This document shows, one piece after another, positions 35,117 through 44,429 of a stretch of DNA of 64,000 bases. The stretch is from assembly GCA_001914235.1 (NCBI GenBank), contig MQUF01000008.1, forward strand, positions 124,001 through 188,000. The letters are read 5' to 3'. The notes under the pieces are model-generated. The model made no database searches and was not told the DNA's origin. It saw only the letters and a program-made list of their open reading frames with translations. The position numbers and the translations under genes were made by a program. This DNA is from Desulfobulbaceae bacterium DB1 (GTDB taxonomy: Bacteria; Desulfobacterota; Desulfobulbia; Desulfobulbales; SURF-16). Numbering within the stretch: the first letter of the stretch is position 1; every line of letters starts with the position of its first letter.

Positions 35117-35587
35117 ATGTCCCTCGAACGACCACCCTTTAATATTGTCCTTGTTGAGCCGGAAATCCCTCCGAATACCGGCAGCATAGCCCGTCTTTGC
35201 GGGGCCACGGACACCATTCTGCATCTGATTCGTCCGCTCGGCTTCAGCACTGACGACAAGCAGCTGAAGCGTGCCGGGCTTGATTATTGGCAATATGTAA
35301 CCATCAAATACTGGGATAGTCTTGATCAGTTTCTTGAAGCCCAGGACGAAACAACACTTTATTTTCTCAGTAAAAAAGTTGATCGACCATACACCAAAGC
35401 GGTTTTTCATCCCGGAGATTTTCTGATTTTCGGCAAAGAAACCAAAGGTCTCCCCGAGGAAATTCTACGCCTGTATCATGACCGCTGTTTTTCTCTCCCC
35501 ATGTCCAATCCCCATATCAGAAGCCTCAATCTTGCCATGGCCGCGGGTATTGTCCTGTATGAGGCACTGAGACAACAAAGTTGTTAA
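35117..35587 (+). CDS. trmL: tRNA (cytidine(34)-2'-O)-methyltransferase TrmL
   Basis: 156 aa, the standard length of this SPOUT methyltransferase. EPEIPPNTGSIARLCGAT at the N-terminus, LIFGKETKGLP and the knot motif SLPMSNPHIRSLNLAMA are diagnostic. It methylates the wobble ribose of tRNA-Leu species. It starts immediately after the peptidase TAA, so translation is probably coupled; the ribosome site would lie in the upstream gene. Confidence 0.95.
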   Translation: MSLERPPFNIVLVEPEIPPNTGSIARLCGATDTILHLIRPLGFSTDDKQLKRAGLDYWQYVTIKYWDSLDQFLEAQDETTLYFLSKKVDRPYTKAVFHPGDFLIFGKETKGLPEEILRLYHDRCFSLPMSNPHIRSLNLAMAAGIVLYEALRQQSC

Positions 35588-35775
35588 GATGACTTTTTTC
35601 TCCTTTACCCCCTCCCTTTAACTTGATAAAGTTTTAAATTCACTGCAGGGAACTCTGCGAAATAATCTTGCTGTTCTTGCTCTTTTGTGACGGATCCCCG
35701 TGCCGCTCCGAATTTGAAAACATTGATGCTCTCCTGCGAGAGCGGTGCAGAAAATATCACAACTGGTACTTTTTT

Positions 35776-37422
35776 GTGAGAAAAATTCTTGTCATTGATA
35801 ATAATCCGGTAATCAGAAAAATTCTGTCCGCGGCCTTGGAAAAAGAAAATTTCCTGGTTTTAACAGCCGAGGACGGTCTTTCCGCCTATGATATGCTGCT
35901 GGATTTCACCCCTGACATTATTTTCCTTGATCTGATCATGCCGAATATAAATGGGGAGCAGTTCTGCCAGATGGTCGCGGGCAGAACCGATCTTGCCCGT
36001 ACCACTATTATCGTTATTTCCGGGGTTGCGGTAGAGGCCCGCGGCGAATGCGAAATCAAAGGGGTTCATGCCTGTATTGCCAAGGGACCGAACCTGGTGA
36101 ATCATGTGGTGAATGCGGCTCTTCATTTTACCCCAAACCACAATCACGAAAACGGCCATATGGTTTTCGGCACGGAAAACGTTTTTCCCCGGGAAATATC
36201 CCTGGAACTGCTGGCCGCCAACCGTCATCTGCGGGTTGTTTTGAATAACATGAGCGAGGGCATTGTCGAGCTTGCCCCTGACAACAGAATAATTTTCGCC
36301 AATCCCGCAGCAGCCCTGCTGGTCGGAATGCCCCAGGATAAATTGCTGGCTCTCGACTTCACTTCTTTTTTTTCCGATGCCGACCGGGTACGGATTGTTA
36401 ACATCCTCCGGAATCCTGAAAAGAAAACAGCATGGCAAATTGATGATGACGCACCGGTTCATTTCAACAATCAGCAGGTGACAATTAATTTTCTTCCTGT
36501 TCATGATAAAAAAAGCCGCACAGTCATCGCCATTATCAAGGATGTCAGCAAAACAAAAGTCGCGGAAAAGAGACTGAAGGAAGCAAAAGAGTACCTCCAT
36601 TCCATTTTCCACTCGGTTCAGGCCGGCATACTGGTCATCGATGCGAAAACAAATCGAATCGCTGATGCAAACCCCAGGGCCCTCGAACTGTTCGGCTTGA
36701 ACAAGAATGAAATGGAGGGCTACCCCTACCACGATTTCGTCCCCGGACAACAACTTTCCCCTGATATTCCGGAAAACAAAAATGCCGGCCAGGCAACAAC
36801 CCAGATAATCACCAACAGCCGGGGAGAAAAAATTCATATCCTGAAGACATCAACCGAATGCCTTGTCAATGACAGAAAGTTTATCGTCAAAAGTTTTCTC
36901 GACATCACGGAACAGAAAAATCTCGAGGAAAAATTTCATTCTTTGTCCATAACCGATGAGCTGACCGGTCTGCTCAATCGTCGCGGCTTTCTGATGATGG
37001 CCAAAAAACAGTTGCGCATAGCCGACAGAAATCAAGGGAAGCTGATGTTGCTTTTTGCCGACGTTGACAATTTAAAAATCGTCAATGACACCTATGGGCA
37101 TGAAATCGGCGATCTCCTTCTTATGAATGTCGGGAAAATACTTTCTTCTTTCAGAAGTTCCGATATCATTGCCCGACTGGGCGGCGATGAATTCGCCGTG
37201 CTTGTTTCAGATGGCTCGGAATCAGACGGCGAACAAAAGCTGAAAGACCGTTTTCAGGTTCTTCTTGATGAAGCAAACCTGGAAAACAAACTTGATTTCG
37301 ACATCAGTGTCAGCATCGGAGTCGCTACCTATGATGGTGAAAAAATTGCCCAGGTCGAGGAACTCATCGCCGAAGCTGATAAAAGGATGTATCTGTCTAA
37401 AAAAGACAAAAAAAACAGATGA
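35776..37422 (+). CDS. Response-regulator diguanylate cyclase (REC-PAS-PAS-GGDEF)
   Basis: 548 aa from GTG 35776; the frame opens at 35668, but receiver domains begin within a few residues of the start and VRKILVIDNN fits. Receiver (Asp in FLDLIMP), two PAS domains (about 150-260 and 270-385), then GGDEF with active GGDEF motif and a c-di-GMP inhibition site RSSD five residues before it. It should make c-di-GMP and be product-inhibited. No membrane segment. Start codon has no strong ribosome site, so it is uncertain. A GCTCTC-ctgc-GAGAGC hairpin (35728-35743) lies just upstream. Confidence 0.9.
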   Translation: MRKILVIDNNPVIRKILSAALEKENFLVLTAEDGLSAYDMLLDFTPDIIFLDLIMPNINGEQFCQMVAGRTDLARTTIIVISGVAVEARGECEIKGVHACIAKGPNLVNHVVNAALHFTPNHNHENGHMVFGTENVFPREISLELLAANRHLRVVLNNMSEGIVELAPDNRIIFANPAAALLVGMPQDKLLALDFTSFFSDADRVRIVNILRNPEKKTAWQIDDDAPVHFNNQQVTINFLPVHDKKSRTVIAIIKDVSKTKVAEKRLKEAKEYLHSIFHSVQAGILVIDAKTNRIADANPRALELFGLNKNEMEGYPYHDFVPGQQLSPDIPENKNAGQATTQIITNSRGEKIHILKTSTECLVNDRKFIVKSFLDITEQKNLEEKFHSLSITDELTGLLNRRGFLMMAKKQLRIADRNQGKLMLLFADVDNLKIVNDTYGHEIGDLLLMNVGKILSSFRSSDIIARLGGDEFAVLVSDGSESDGEQKLKDRFQVLLDEANLENKLDFDISVSIGVATYDGEKIAQVEELIAEADKRMYLSKKDKKNR

Positions 37423-37451
37423 TGCACGATCATCATTCAGTTGATTCCAAC

Positions 37452-37486
37452 AAAAAAAGCCTGCTTTGAAAAGCAGGCTTTTTTTG
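37452..37486. terminator. Bidirectional rho-independent terminator
   Basis: AAAAAAAGCCTGCTTT and its complement flank a 4-nt loop, giving a strong stem with A-tract and T-tract on either side. It serves both the diguanylate cyclase gene (plus) and the psr-like operon (minus). Confidence 0.85.
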
Positions 37487-37510
37487 TGGAATGCGGTTGA
37501 AAAAGCAGAA

Positions 37511-38317
37511 TTATTTACCTTCGTCCTCGCTCAATTCTTTCAAGACAACGGCACCGGCAAGTCCGAGCATGCCAAGGTTTTTGACCTTTTTCATCTCGGG
37601 CTTCAAGCGGGCCAGGAGACTCCGACGCAAAGAAGCTGCGGGCATCCCGGTTGGCGTTGACGTGCTGGTCAGCAGATGCATGTCCTTTTTATTGCCGTAA
37701 TAACGGGAGTTCGGCCCGATACTGACGGCGGTTGACGTCAATCCCACCGCGCCCTTTTTGACGTACTGGGAAACCTCGGAATCCGGGTCATCAAGATCGC
37801 CGAAAATCCTGGCATTGGCGAGACAGGTCTGGACACACGCGGGCTGCAGTCCCTTCTCCACCCTGGGCATGCAGTAGGTGCACTTGTCGGCGATGCCTTC
37901 ACCGCCGATTTCTTCGTTGACGATGTCCTTGTTGACATAACGGGCACTGTAAGGACAGGCATCGGCACAGGCACCGCAACCCAAACAGCGGTCCTGGTCA
38001 ATCTGGACGGTGCCGTTGAATGGATCCTTGTAGGTGGCGGCAACCTGCATTGTTTTTGTTTGGCCTGTTTTGCCGTCCGTGAATGTTTTTTCTACCGTGT
38101 CGGCGGGACAGACATCCACGCATGCAGGCTGATTGCAATGATTGCAAAGGCCGGGATAATAGGTTGACGCAAGACCTTCCGGCGTTTTGGCCGGGCCGAG
38201 GCGATGCACCCAGTTCCGGCCCTTATCGGCCGGCACATCCCATTCCGCCTTGCAGGCAATGGCGCAGGCATGGCAACCGATGCATCTGTTTAAATCAATT
38301 ATCATTCCATACTGCAT
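37511..38317 (-). CDS. Four-cluster ferredoxin-type subunit of the molybdopterin oxidoreductase (PsrB/PhsB-like)
   Basis: 268 aa. Four cysteine groups for [4Fe-4S] clusters: CIGCHACAIAC near the start, CNHCNQPACVDVCP, CLGCGACADACP and CTYCMP...PACVQTC. This is the electron-transfer subunit of the DMSO-reductase family. It is longer than PsrB (~190 aa), with a ~60-residue basic tail ending in a short hydrophobic stretch (NLGMLGLAGAVVL) that might touch the membrane. Strong site TAAGGAGG. It lies 88 bp after the catalytic subunit. No NrfD/PsrC membrane partner follows. Confidence 0.9.
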   Translation of the reverse strand: MQYGMIIDLNRCIGCHACAIACKAEWDVPADKGRNWVHRLGPAKTPEGLASTYYPGLCNHCNQPACVDVCPADTVEKTFTDGKTGQTKTMQVAATYKDPFNGTVQIDQDRCLGCGACADACPYSARYVNKDIVNEEIGGEGIADKCTYCMPRVEKGLQPACVQTCLANARIFGDLDDPDSEVSQYVKKGAVGLTSTAVSIGPNSRYYGNKKDMHLLTSTSTPTGMPAASLRRSLLARLKPEMKKVKNLGMLGLAGAVVLKELSEDEGK

Positions 38318-38405
38318 AAGGGTTTTACCTCCTTAAAGACGTACAGTTGTTCAAGTCTTATGATAAATATCGTAGAGTGCATAATCATAATGATTCAAAC
38401 GTTGA

Positions 38406-40637
38406 TTATGCAGAGATATCAAGAGTTTTACCGTTCTTGACGATTTTTACGAAATTGTTGCGCATACCATGGCAACCGGTTTCCGGATCAACCGCAAGTT
38501 TCGTGATCAATTCCTGATCGTCTATACCTTTTTTAAAACCGGCAGTCATCATCGGGTTTCTGGAGCCATAGCCATGGGCAATATAAATGGTGTCCTTCCG
38601 GATGCCTGGTGTGGACTTGATGATGCTGGTTGCAGAGGAAACGACACCCTCGCTGTTTACCAGGCTGACTTCGTCGCCGTCTTGCAGTCCCAGTTTGTTT
38701 GCAACGTCATCATTGACCCAAACGGGGTTGACCGGCATCTCATGATTCAACCAGACATTGTTCTGGCTGCGATTGAAGGTATGCACAGGGGAACGGCCAT
38801 AAACAAGTCTGGCAAATCCCTTGGGAGTTTCTTCAACCGGAATATAGGTCGGCACGCCCGGATAACCGCTGTCCTCCAGGTCCTCATTATAAAGAAGAAC
38901 CTCAAAATCCTCTGCAACGCCGTAAGGATCCTTGCCGGGCTGAAGATGAATACCATCCTCTTTGCGGATCTGCTCAAGGGAAAGATTGACCGTGGCAAGC
39001 TCCTTGTCAATCTTTTCTTCAAGGCTTTTTACCGGGATCTTGTCGGCGTAGCCCATGCGCGTGGCCAGTTCGTTGGTAATCCACACCTGATCCTTGCGTT
39101 CAAACATGGCCTCAACCAAGGGCATTCTCGGGGCAATGAATTGCTGATGCGGATCGGCAAAATTCCACTGAGTGCCTGTCTTGATGTAATCGTACCTTTC
39201 CAGGTAGGACGCTTCAGGCAACAGGATGTCCGCATACATGGTGATGTCGGTGGGCATGACATCAACGCACATGACGAAATCCATTTGCTTTAAGGCATCT
39301 ATTGTTTTCTGCTGATTCGGGATGGTTTGCATGGGGTTCTGGCCCCAGATAACACACGCCTTGATGGGATATGGCTTGCCGGTCAGGCAGGCCTCCCTGA
39401 TCAGATCAGTGGGCGTACCGGGAGGAGAATAATGATGCTTGTCCGCCATCAGACGAAGATTATGCTCACCACTATGTTCACCCTTGGGCCAGCCTATCCC
39501 TTTTACCTTGGGCCCTTTCGGTTTGACAAAACCGCCGGGAACGCCGATGGCGCCGAGCAGGGCGGTCAGACAACCCTGGGCGCGCATGCGCTGGAAATCG
39601 TTGCCGTGCCAGCTCACATGGCGGCCCGGATGAATGGAAACATTCGGGGCGTTGGCGGCAAGCAGGTCGGCGACCTCCTGAATCTGCTCCACCGGCACAT
39701 CACAAATTTTTGCGGCCCAATCCAGGGAAGCATGAGAAATGCCTTTCTTGAATTTTTCAAACCCGACACAACGTTCGCCGACGAATTTCTTGTCGTATTT
39801 ATCTTTTTCCAGCAGGTAATTCATGACAGCCAGCATGAATGCGGTATCCGTACCGGGCTTTATCTGCACCCAGATATCGGATTTGGCGGCGGATGCGGAA
39901 TAACGGGGGTCAAGAACGACCAGTTTTGCGCCGTTCTCCAGGCCTTTCAGGTATCTCTTCAGGTGGGAGACATGAACATTTTCGCCCAAATGGTCACCGA
40001 CCAGAAAGATCACTTTGGCATTGGCCATGTCGACATTCTCACCCGGAGGCGTGCCGAAGGTAGCCATGTACCCGGTGTCCCGCAAGCCGCGGCACTGAAA
40101 GAAGGATGCCTCGCTCACATTGTGGGTGCCGATGACGTTTTCCAGATACTCCATGGGGTATTTCGCCGATGCGCCATGAGGAAACATGGCGATTCCGTGG
40201 GCTCCGTATTTGGTTTCTACGGCTTTCAACTTGGTCGCGCATTCATCAAGGGCCTCTTCCCAGGTGATGCGTTTCCATTTTGGATTGCCTCTTTCACCGA
40301 TATTTTTCATCGGATACTTCAGGCGATCCGGATCATACAGCAGTTTGATGCCGGCGTTGCCGCGGGCACAGATGGCAGTCCCGTTATCAATGCCTTTCGG
40401 GTTGCCTTCAAGCTTGACAAGCTTTTTATCTCGTACTTTCCCCACCACATTACAACGCCAAAAACACATTTCACAGACACCGCCGGTGACCGTCTCGGTA
40501 GCAACGGCACTGCCGGGTGCTGTGAATTTGTTTGGTGCAAACCCGGTTTCCGCCGACACAACTTTGGCCAGCGGAATCGACGCAGCCGCCAAAGACGTGG
40601 TTTGCAGGAACTTGCGTCGTGTCATTTTGATAGACAT
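38406..40637 (-). CDS. Tat-exported molybdopterin oxidoreductase (polysulfide/thiosulfate reductase PsrA/PhsA-like)
   Basis: 743 aa. Twin-arginine signal TRRKFLQ (6-12) shows periplasmic export in folded form. [4Fe-4S] cysteines C55, C58, C62, C90; likely Mo-ligand Cys182 in FFQCRGLRD; bis-MGD binding domains to the C-terminus. Size and cysteine ligand fit the Psr/Phs branch; tetrathionate or another oxyanion cannot be excluded. It starts one base after the torD stop, with AGGGAGGGG as ribosome site, so it is coupled to its chaperone. Likely role: sulfur compound reduction or disproportionation. Confidence 0.88.
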   Translation of the reverse strand: MSIKMTRRKFLQTTSLAAASIPLAKVVSAETGFAPNKFTAPGSAVATETVTGGVCEMCFWRCNVVGKVRDKKLVKLEGNPKGIDNGTAICARGNAGIKLLYDPDRLKYPMKNIGERGNPKWKRITWEEALDECATKLKAVETKYGAHGIAMFPHGASAKYPMEYLENVIGTHNVSEASFFQCRGLRDTGYMATFGTPPGENVDMANAKVIFLVGDHLGENVHVSHLKRYLKGLENGAKLVVLDPRYSASAAKSDIWVQIKPGTDTAFMLAVMNYLLEKDKYDKKFVGERCVGFEKFKKGISHASLDWAAKICDVPVEQIQEVADLLAANAPNVSIHPGRHVSWHGNDFQRMRAQGCLTALLGAIGVPGGFVKPKGPKVKGIGWPKGEHSGEHNLRLMADKHHYSPPGTPTDLIREACLTGKPYPIKACVIWGQNPMQTIPNQQKTIDALKQMDFVMCVDVMPTDITMYADILLPEASYLERYDYIKTGTQWNFADPHQQFIAPRMPLVEAMFERKDQVWITNELATRMGYADKIPVKSLEEKIDKELATVNLSLEQIRKEDGIHLQPGKDPYGVAEDFEVLLYNEDLEDSGYPGVPTYIPVEETPKGFARLVYGRSPVHTFNRSQNNVWLNHEMPVNPVWVNDDVANKLGLQDGDEVSLVNSEGVVSSATSIIKSTPGIRKDTIYIAHGYGSRNPMMTAGFKKGIDDQELITKLAVDPETGCHGMRNNFVKIVKNGKTLDISA

Positions 40638-40638
40638 A

Positions 40639-41208
40639 TTAAAGCCCCTCCCTCGTAAAAAAAACGATTAATTTCATCACCACCCGGTAATAAGGATGAT
40701 GAGCCTCCTCAATAACCTTGTCCATGAAAATTGAAAACCAGGGGGTGAAAAATTTCTCAAGAAACTCTTTTTCTCCTTTTTCGTCTTCTTCATGCGCAAG
40801 TAAAGCCAAAAATTCCAGTTCGTAAACAATATGATCAGGAAGGTCATCTTCCCGGACCAGGGAAAATCCCTTCTCCCTGTAAAACTTCTTCGTTGATTCA
40901 GCGATTCTGCCGTAGAAGGTGCCGTCGCCCCTGTAATGGACAGAGGCATAGGGTGGCGCGATGACATGGGGCACGGCATTGATGAAAAGGCGGGTATGTT
41001 CAACCTGAATATCTTCGATGAAATCCGAAGATTCTTGCCGAGACGTGAGCAACTCCTCTCTTTCCGCATGAAAGTGCAACTCGGCAAGAAGAGAAAGCAG
41101 GGCAGACCAGTACTCTTCCGTGAACCAATCCGTTGTCGGATATCGCATTGATTGCGCAAGGAATCGATAAACATCCGCCATGGAATTTTTACTTTCGGCA
41201 CTGGTCAT
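40639..41208 (-). CDS. TorD/DmsD-family redox enzyme maturation chaperone
   Basis: 189 aa, all-helical, with the family pattern EHTRLFIN...APPYASVH and LPDHIVYELEFLALL. Such chaperones bind the Tat signal of a molybdoenzyme and delay export until the cofactor is inserted. It is the first gene of the operon before the catalytic and ferredoxin subunits, which identifies its client. ATG 41208 lies downstream of a TTGTGAC half-site (about 41254-41260) reminiscent of CRP/FNR-type regulators, too weak to call. Confidence 0.9.
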   Translation of the reverse strand: MTSAESKNSMADVYRFLAQSMRYPTTDWFTEEYWSALLSLLAELHFHAEREELLTSRQESSDFIEDIQVEHTRLFINAVPHVIAPPYASVHYRGDGTFYGRIAESTKKFYREKGFSLVREDDLPDHIVYELEFLALLAHEEDEKGEKEFLEKFFTPWFSIFMDKVIEEAHHPYYRVVMKLIVFFTREGL

Positions 41209-41449
41209 GTATTTTCCGGATCGCCTCCATAGAAAAAAACTATTAGTGCGGCATTTGTCACAAAATGGTAATATTTACAGGAAAGATTAAACGGTGTCAA
41301 CCTGGATGCAACAAGATTCCTGACAGGATATATATGACGGACATGGAGAATGAGCCGTTTCGTTCAGGGCAACGAAACGCCGGATATCATGCGTTGCCGC
41401 TTCATCCGGACTTTTTCAGGAAAACGGGGAAAACTGCAGGCAGTCGGCG

Positions 41450-41899
41450 TCAATCACAGAGAGGCGGAAAAGAAGCGAGATTCAGCAGTTCGATAATATC
41501 GGATGGAAGCTTGGCCAGTTTCCCCGTCATGTTCACCGAGGCATGAATGGTAAAGCCTTTTACCAGCAATTTGTTTCCCTCTGATTTCAGGATGTGATGA
41601 TTAAAACGCCAGGAAAAAGCTGAAATCTGCTGCATGGAGGTTTTGATGGTAATGAGATCATCATATCGAGCAGGTGCCTTGAAGCGCAAATAGCTTTCCA
41701 CCACCGGCAGAATAAACCCGCGTTCTTCAATTTGACGATAGGAACAGACGTGTTCCCGCATGAAGTCAGACCGTCCAAGTTCGAAAAAACGGAGATAGTT
41801 GGCGTTGTAGACCACTCCCCCGGCATCGGTGTCGCCGTAAAGAACCCGGTAGGAACTCAGCTGGACGGGATCGGTCAGGTTGATCTTAAGTAAAGACAT
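41450..41899 (-). CDS. ybgC: YbgC/FadM-family acyl-CoA thioesterase
   Basis: 149 aa hotdog fold. YGDTDAGGVVYNANYLRFFE contains the catalytic Asp and matches YbgC. In E. coli ybgC opens the tol-pal operon; here it lies 3 kb away on the opposite strand, 15 bp after the ApgM-like gene. Start ATG 41899 or GTG 41905; neither ribosome site is strong. It hydrolyses acyl-CoA/acyl-ACP thioesters, possibly in phospholipid turnover. Confidence 0.88.
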   Translation of the reverse strand: MSLLKINLTDPVQLSSYRVLYGDTDAGGVVYNANYLRFFELGRSDFMREHVCSYRQIEERGFILPVVESYLRFKAPARYDDLITIKTSMQQISAFSWRFNHHILKSEGNKLLVKGFTIHASVNMTGKLAKLPSDIIELLNLASFPPLCD

Positions 41900-41914
41900 T
41901 TCCACAAGAAAATT

Positions 41915-43120
41915 TTATTTTTCAACCACGAAACGAAAAAATTTCTCGCCGTTTGCAAAATGCACAGAAGAAGCTGCGCCGTTTTTCTCGGTATAACCGT
42001 TGTTGTTTTTCTTCTCCGGGCTGCGGGAATCAAAAAGGGCAAAAGGGACCGGATCGGCAACATGGGTTTTCAGCCGCAAAGGGGTCAGGTGGTCCATGCA
42101 GATAACCAAGCGAAAATCCGTTGTCTTGTCCTGAAGCATGGCATCCACCATGGGCCGGACGATTTTGTCGTCAAAATCTTCAATGGCCTGTATTTTTTCA
42201 TCAAGCAACCCCTGATGGCCGGTTTCGTCCGGCGCCTCGACATGCACAAGGACAAAATCTTTTTCACTGATCGCTTGCAGGGCCGCATCGACCTTGCCTT
42301 GGTAATTGGTATCCAGATAGCCTGTGGCGCCGGGCACGTTAATGATTTCCATGCCGGCATAGACACCAATACCCTTGAGCAGGTCAACCGCTGAAATCAA
42401 CGCGCCGCTGATGCCGTAATTCTCTTGCAGGGTTGACATTTTCGGGGCCTTTCCCTGGCCCCAGAGCCAGACTCCGTTTGCCGAAGATTTGCCAAGCTCC
42501 TCCCTCTTCTTATTGATGGGATGCTTCTGCAGGATCTGCCCCGCTTTCTTCATGAATTCCATTAACAGCGGCTGCAGCTCATATTTTTTCCAGAAGGCAG
42601 TGACGTCCTGGCCGGTATAGTCATGTGGCGGAACGGTGACAAGCCCGGCCGGATTGCCTCGATAAATAAAAAGATGGCGGTAACTGACACCGGGATAAAG
42701 GGTATATTTATCGTTTGAAATGGAATCATTGATCGCTCCGACGAGTTCCCTCGCCTCGTCCGTATCAATATGGCCGCCGCTGTAATCAACCATGATGACC
42801 CTGTCGCCTTCGTGGTGCAGAGTCACCAGATTGCAACGGAAGGCGATCTCGTTTTCCTGCAAATCAACTCCGAGGCTGGCGGCTTCCAGGGGAGAACGAC
42901 CGGAGTAGACTTCTTCCGGTCTGTATCCAAGCAGAGACAGATTGGCCACGTCGCTGCCGGGGGGGAACCCCTGGGGAACCGTTTGCACCTGGCCCTGTAT
43001 GCCGTGCCGGGCGATGAAATCCATGGCCGGTGTCCTGGCAGCTTCCAGGGGCGTTTTCCCCTCGAGCACATCGAGGGGAAAATCTCCCATGCCGTCCCCA
43101 ACCAATATGATATATTTCAT
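41915..43120 (-). CDS. ApgM-like alkaline-phosphatase-superfamily protein, proposed homoserine kinase
   Basis: About 401 aa. Archaeal-type 2,3-bisphosphoglycerate-independent phosphoglycerate mutase fold: VGDGMGDFPL (metal Asp), PGSDVANLSLLGY (Ser), PDETGHQG and a metal histidine in CMDHLTP. A subgroup of this family (TIGR02535) was proposed to be a homoserine kinase in genomes lacking thrB. It follows hom with almost no gap and has no thrB near, which supports that reading; glycolytic mutase remains possible. ATG 43120 is preferred over 43132 because MKYIILVGDGM matches family N-termini. Confidence 0.85.
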   Translation of the reverse strand: MKYIILVGDGMGDFPLDVLEGKTPLEAARTPAMDFIARHGIQGQVQTVPQGFPPGSDVANLSLLGYRPEEVYSGRSPLEAASLGVDLQENEIAFRCNLVTLHHEGDRVIMVDYSGGHIDTDEARELVGAINDSISNDKYTLYPGVSYRHLFIYRGNPAGLVTVPPHDYTGQDVTAFWKKYELQPLLMEFMKKAGQILQKHPINKKREELGKSSANGVWLWGQGKAPKMSTLQENYGISGALISAVDLLKGIGVYAGMEIINVPGATGYLDTNYQGKVDAALQAISEKDFVLVHVEAPDETGHQGLLDEKIQAIEDFDDKIVRPMVDAMLQDKTTDFRLVICMDHLTPLRLKTHVADPVPFALFDSRSPEKKNNNGYTEKNGAASSVHFANGEKFFRFVVEK

Positions 43121-43121
43121 G

Positions 43122-44429
43122 TTATTCTTCATTAACCAGAATTCTAATCTTCACCGTTTCCGCAGTGGTGGTTTCAAGCGCGTTGATTTCCTCAAGGGCT
43201 TTTCTCACAGAGGCTTCCTTTGCTTCATAGGTCCGCATGACGATGGGGACGGTTCCTTTTTTCTCCCTGCCCTTCTGAATCACCGATTCAATACTGATGT
43301 CGTATTTCCCGAGGATGCCGGAAATTTTTGACAGCACCCCAGGTTTATCCAGGGTGGAAAATCTGAAATAATAGGGAAAGCTGAGTTCTTCCAGGGGAGT
43401 GATGCGTCGTCGGGCGATATGCTTGTGCTGATAGGAAAGACTGGGGACCCGATTGATTGCATTACAGGAAATGTTTCTGGCGATATCCACCACGTCGGCC
43501 ACAACCGCGCTGCCGGTCGGCATCTTACCTGCACCTTTGCCGTACAGGAGAATGTTTTCCACCATGTCGCCGGTAAAATAGAAACCGTTGTATGCCCCGT
43601 TGATATTGGCCAGCATATGTTTTTCCGGCACCATGGTCGGGTGAACCCGTGCCTCGACATGTTCGCCGTGGTTGCGGCTGACGGCCAACAATTTAATGCG
43701 GTAACCGAACTCCTTGGCAAACTCGATGTCAATCGGCTCGATCCGGGAAATGCCTTCGCAGATGACATCCTCCAGCCGCACATCCATGCCGTAGGCCATG
43801 GTCATCAGAATGACAAGCTTGTGGGCTGTATCGATACCCTCAATATCATAGGTTGGATCGGCCTCAGCATATCCTTTTTTCTGCGCCTCGGCCAGAACCT
43901 CTGCAAAGGGGGTTCCATGGTCGGTCATCTGGGTCAGGATATAATTGCCGGTACCGTTCATGATGCCCATGATGGTCAGTATTTTGTTGGCAACCAGACC
44001 TTCCTTGAGGGTCTTGATAAGCGGGATGCCCCCTCCGACACTGGCCTCAAATCCGATTTCCACATTTTTTTCATGGGCGGCAGCGAATATCTCCATGCCA
44101 TGCTCGGAAAGGAGCGCCTTGTTGGCGGTCACCACATGCTTGCCCTGGCGGATCGCCTCAAGAATGAACTTTTTCGCAAGAGTTGTCCCGCCGATAAGTT
44201 CAATGACAATGTCAATTTCAGGATCATTAATGATATCCGCGGCATCCCTGGTCAATTCCGTGCCATGAAACAGGCTCGGCAGACTTTCCACTGAAATATC
44301 TGCCACTTTTTTCAAGACAATGGATAAGCCGCTTCTTTTCTTTAGGCGCTCCGCCTGTTCATAAAGCACCTGAGCGGTTCCGCTGCCGACGGTGCCAAAT
44401 CCTATGAGTCCTACCTGAATAGCTTTCAT
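43122..44429 (-). CDS. hom: Homoserine dehydrogenase
   Basis: 435 aa from ATG 44429 (GTG 44435 in frame upstream). NAD(P)-binding GFGTVGSGT (about 10-18), catalytic NKALLSEHG and GGGIPLIKTLKEGL, GIMNGTGNYILT, and a C-terminal ACT domain (LDKPGVLSKISGILGKYDISIESV) for allosteric control. It reduces aspartate semialdehyde to homoserine. It leads the hom / ApgM-like / ybgC transcription unit. Confidence 0.96.
   Translation of the reverse strand: MKAIQVGLIGFGTVGSGTAQVLYEQAERLKKRSGLSIVLKKVADISVESLPSLFHGTELTRDAADIINDPEIDIVIELIGGTTLAKKFILEAIRQGKHVVTANKALLSEHGMEIFAAAHEKNVEIGFEASVGGGIPLIKTLKEGLVANKILTIMGIMNGTGNYILTQMTDHGTPFAEVLAEAQKKGYAEADPTYDIEGIDTAHKLVILMTMAYGMDVRLEDVICEGISRIEPIDIEFAKEFGYRIKLLAVSRNHGEHVEARVHPTMVPEKHMLANINGAYNGFYFTGDMVENILLYGKGAGKMPTGSAVVADVVDIARNISCNAINRVPSLSYQHKHIARRRITPLEELSFPYYFRFSTLDKPGVLSKISGILGKYDISIESVIQKGREKKGTVPIVMRTYEAKEASVRKALEEINALETTTAETVKIRILVNEE

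Noticed and set aside
39327-40658. 443-codon plus-strand ORF opposite the molybdopterin oxidoreductase
   Set aside because: The minus-strand protein has a Tat signal, Fe-S and Mo ligands; the plus frame is a shadow.
41245-41265. HcpR/FNR-like half-site TTGTGAC upstream of torD
   Set aside because: Only one half of the palindrome is recognisable; too common to support a call.
41265-41546. 93-codon plus-strand ORF between torD and ybgC
   Set aside because: Overlaps the 3' end of ybgC in antisense; composition not protein-like.
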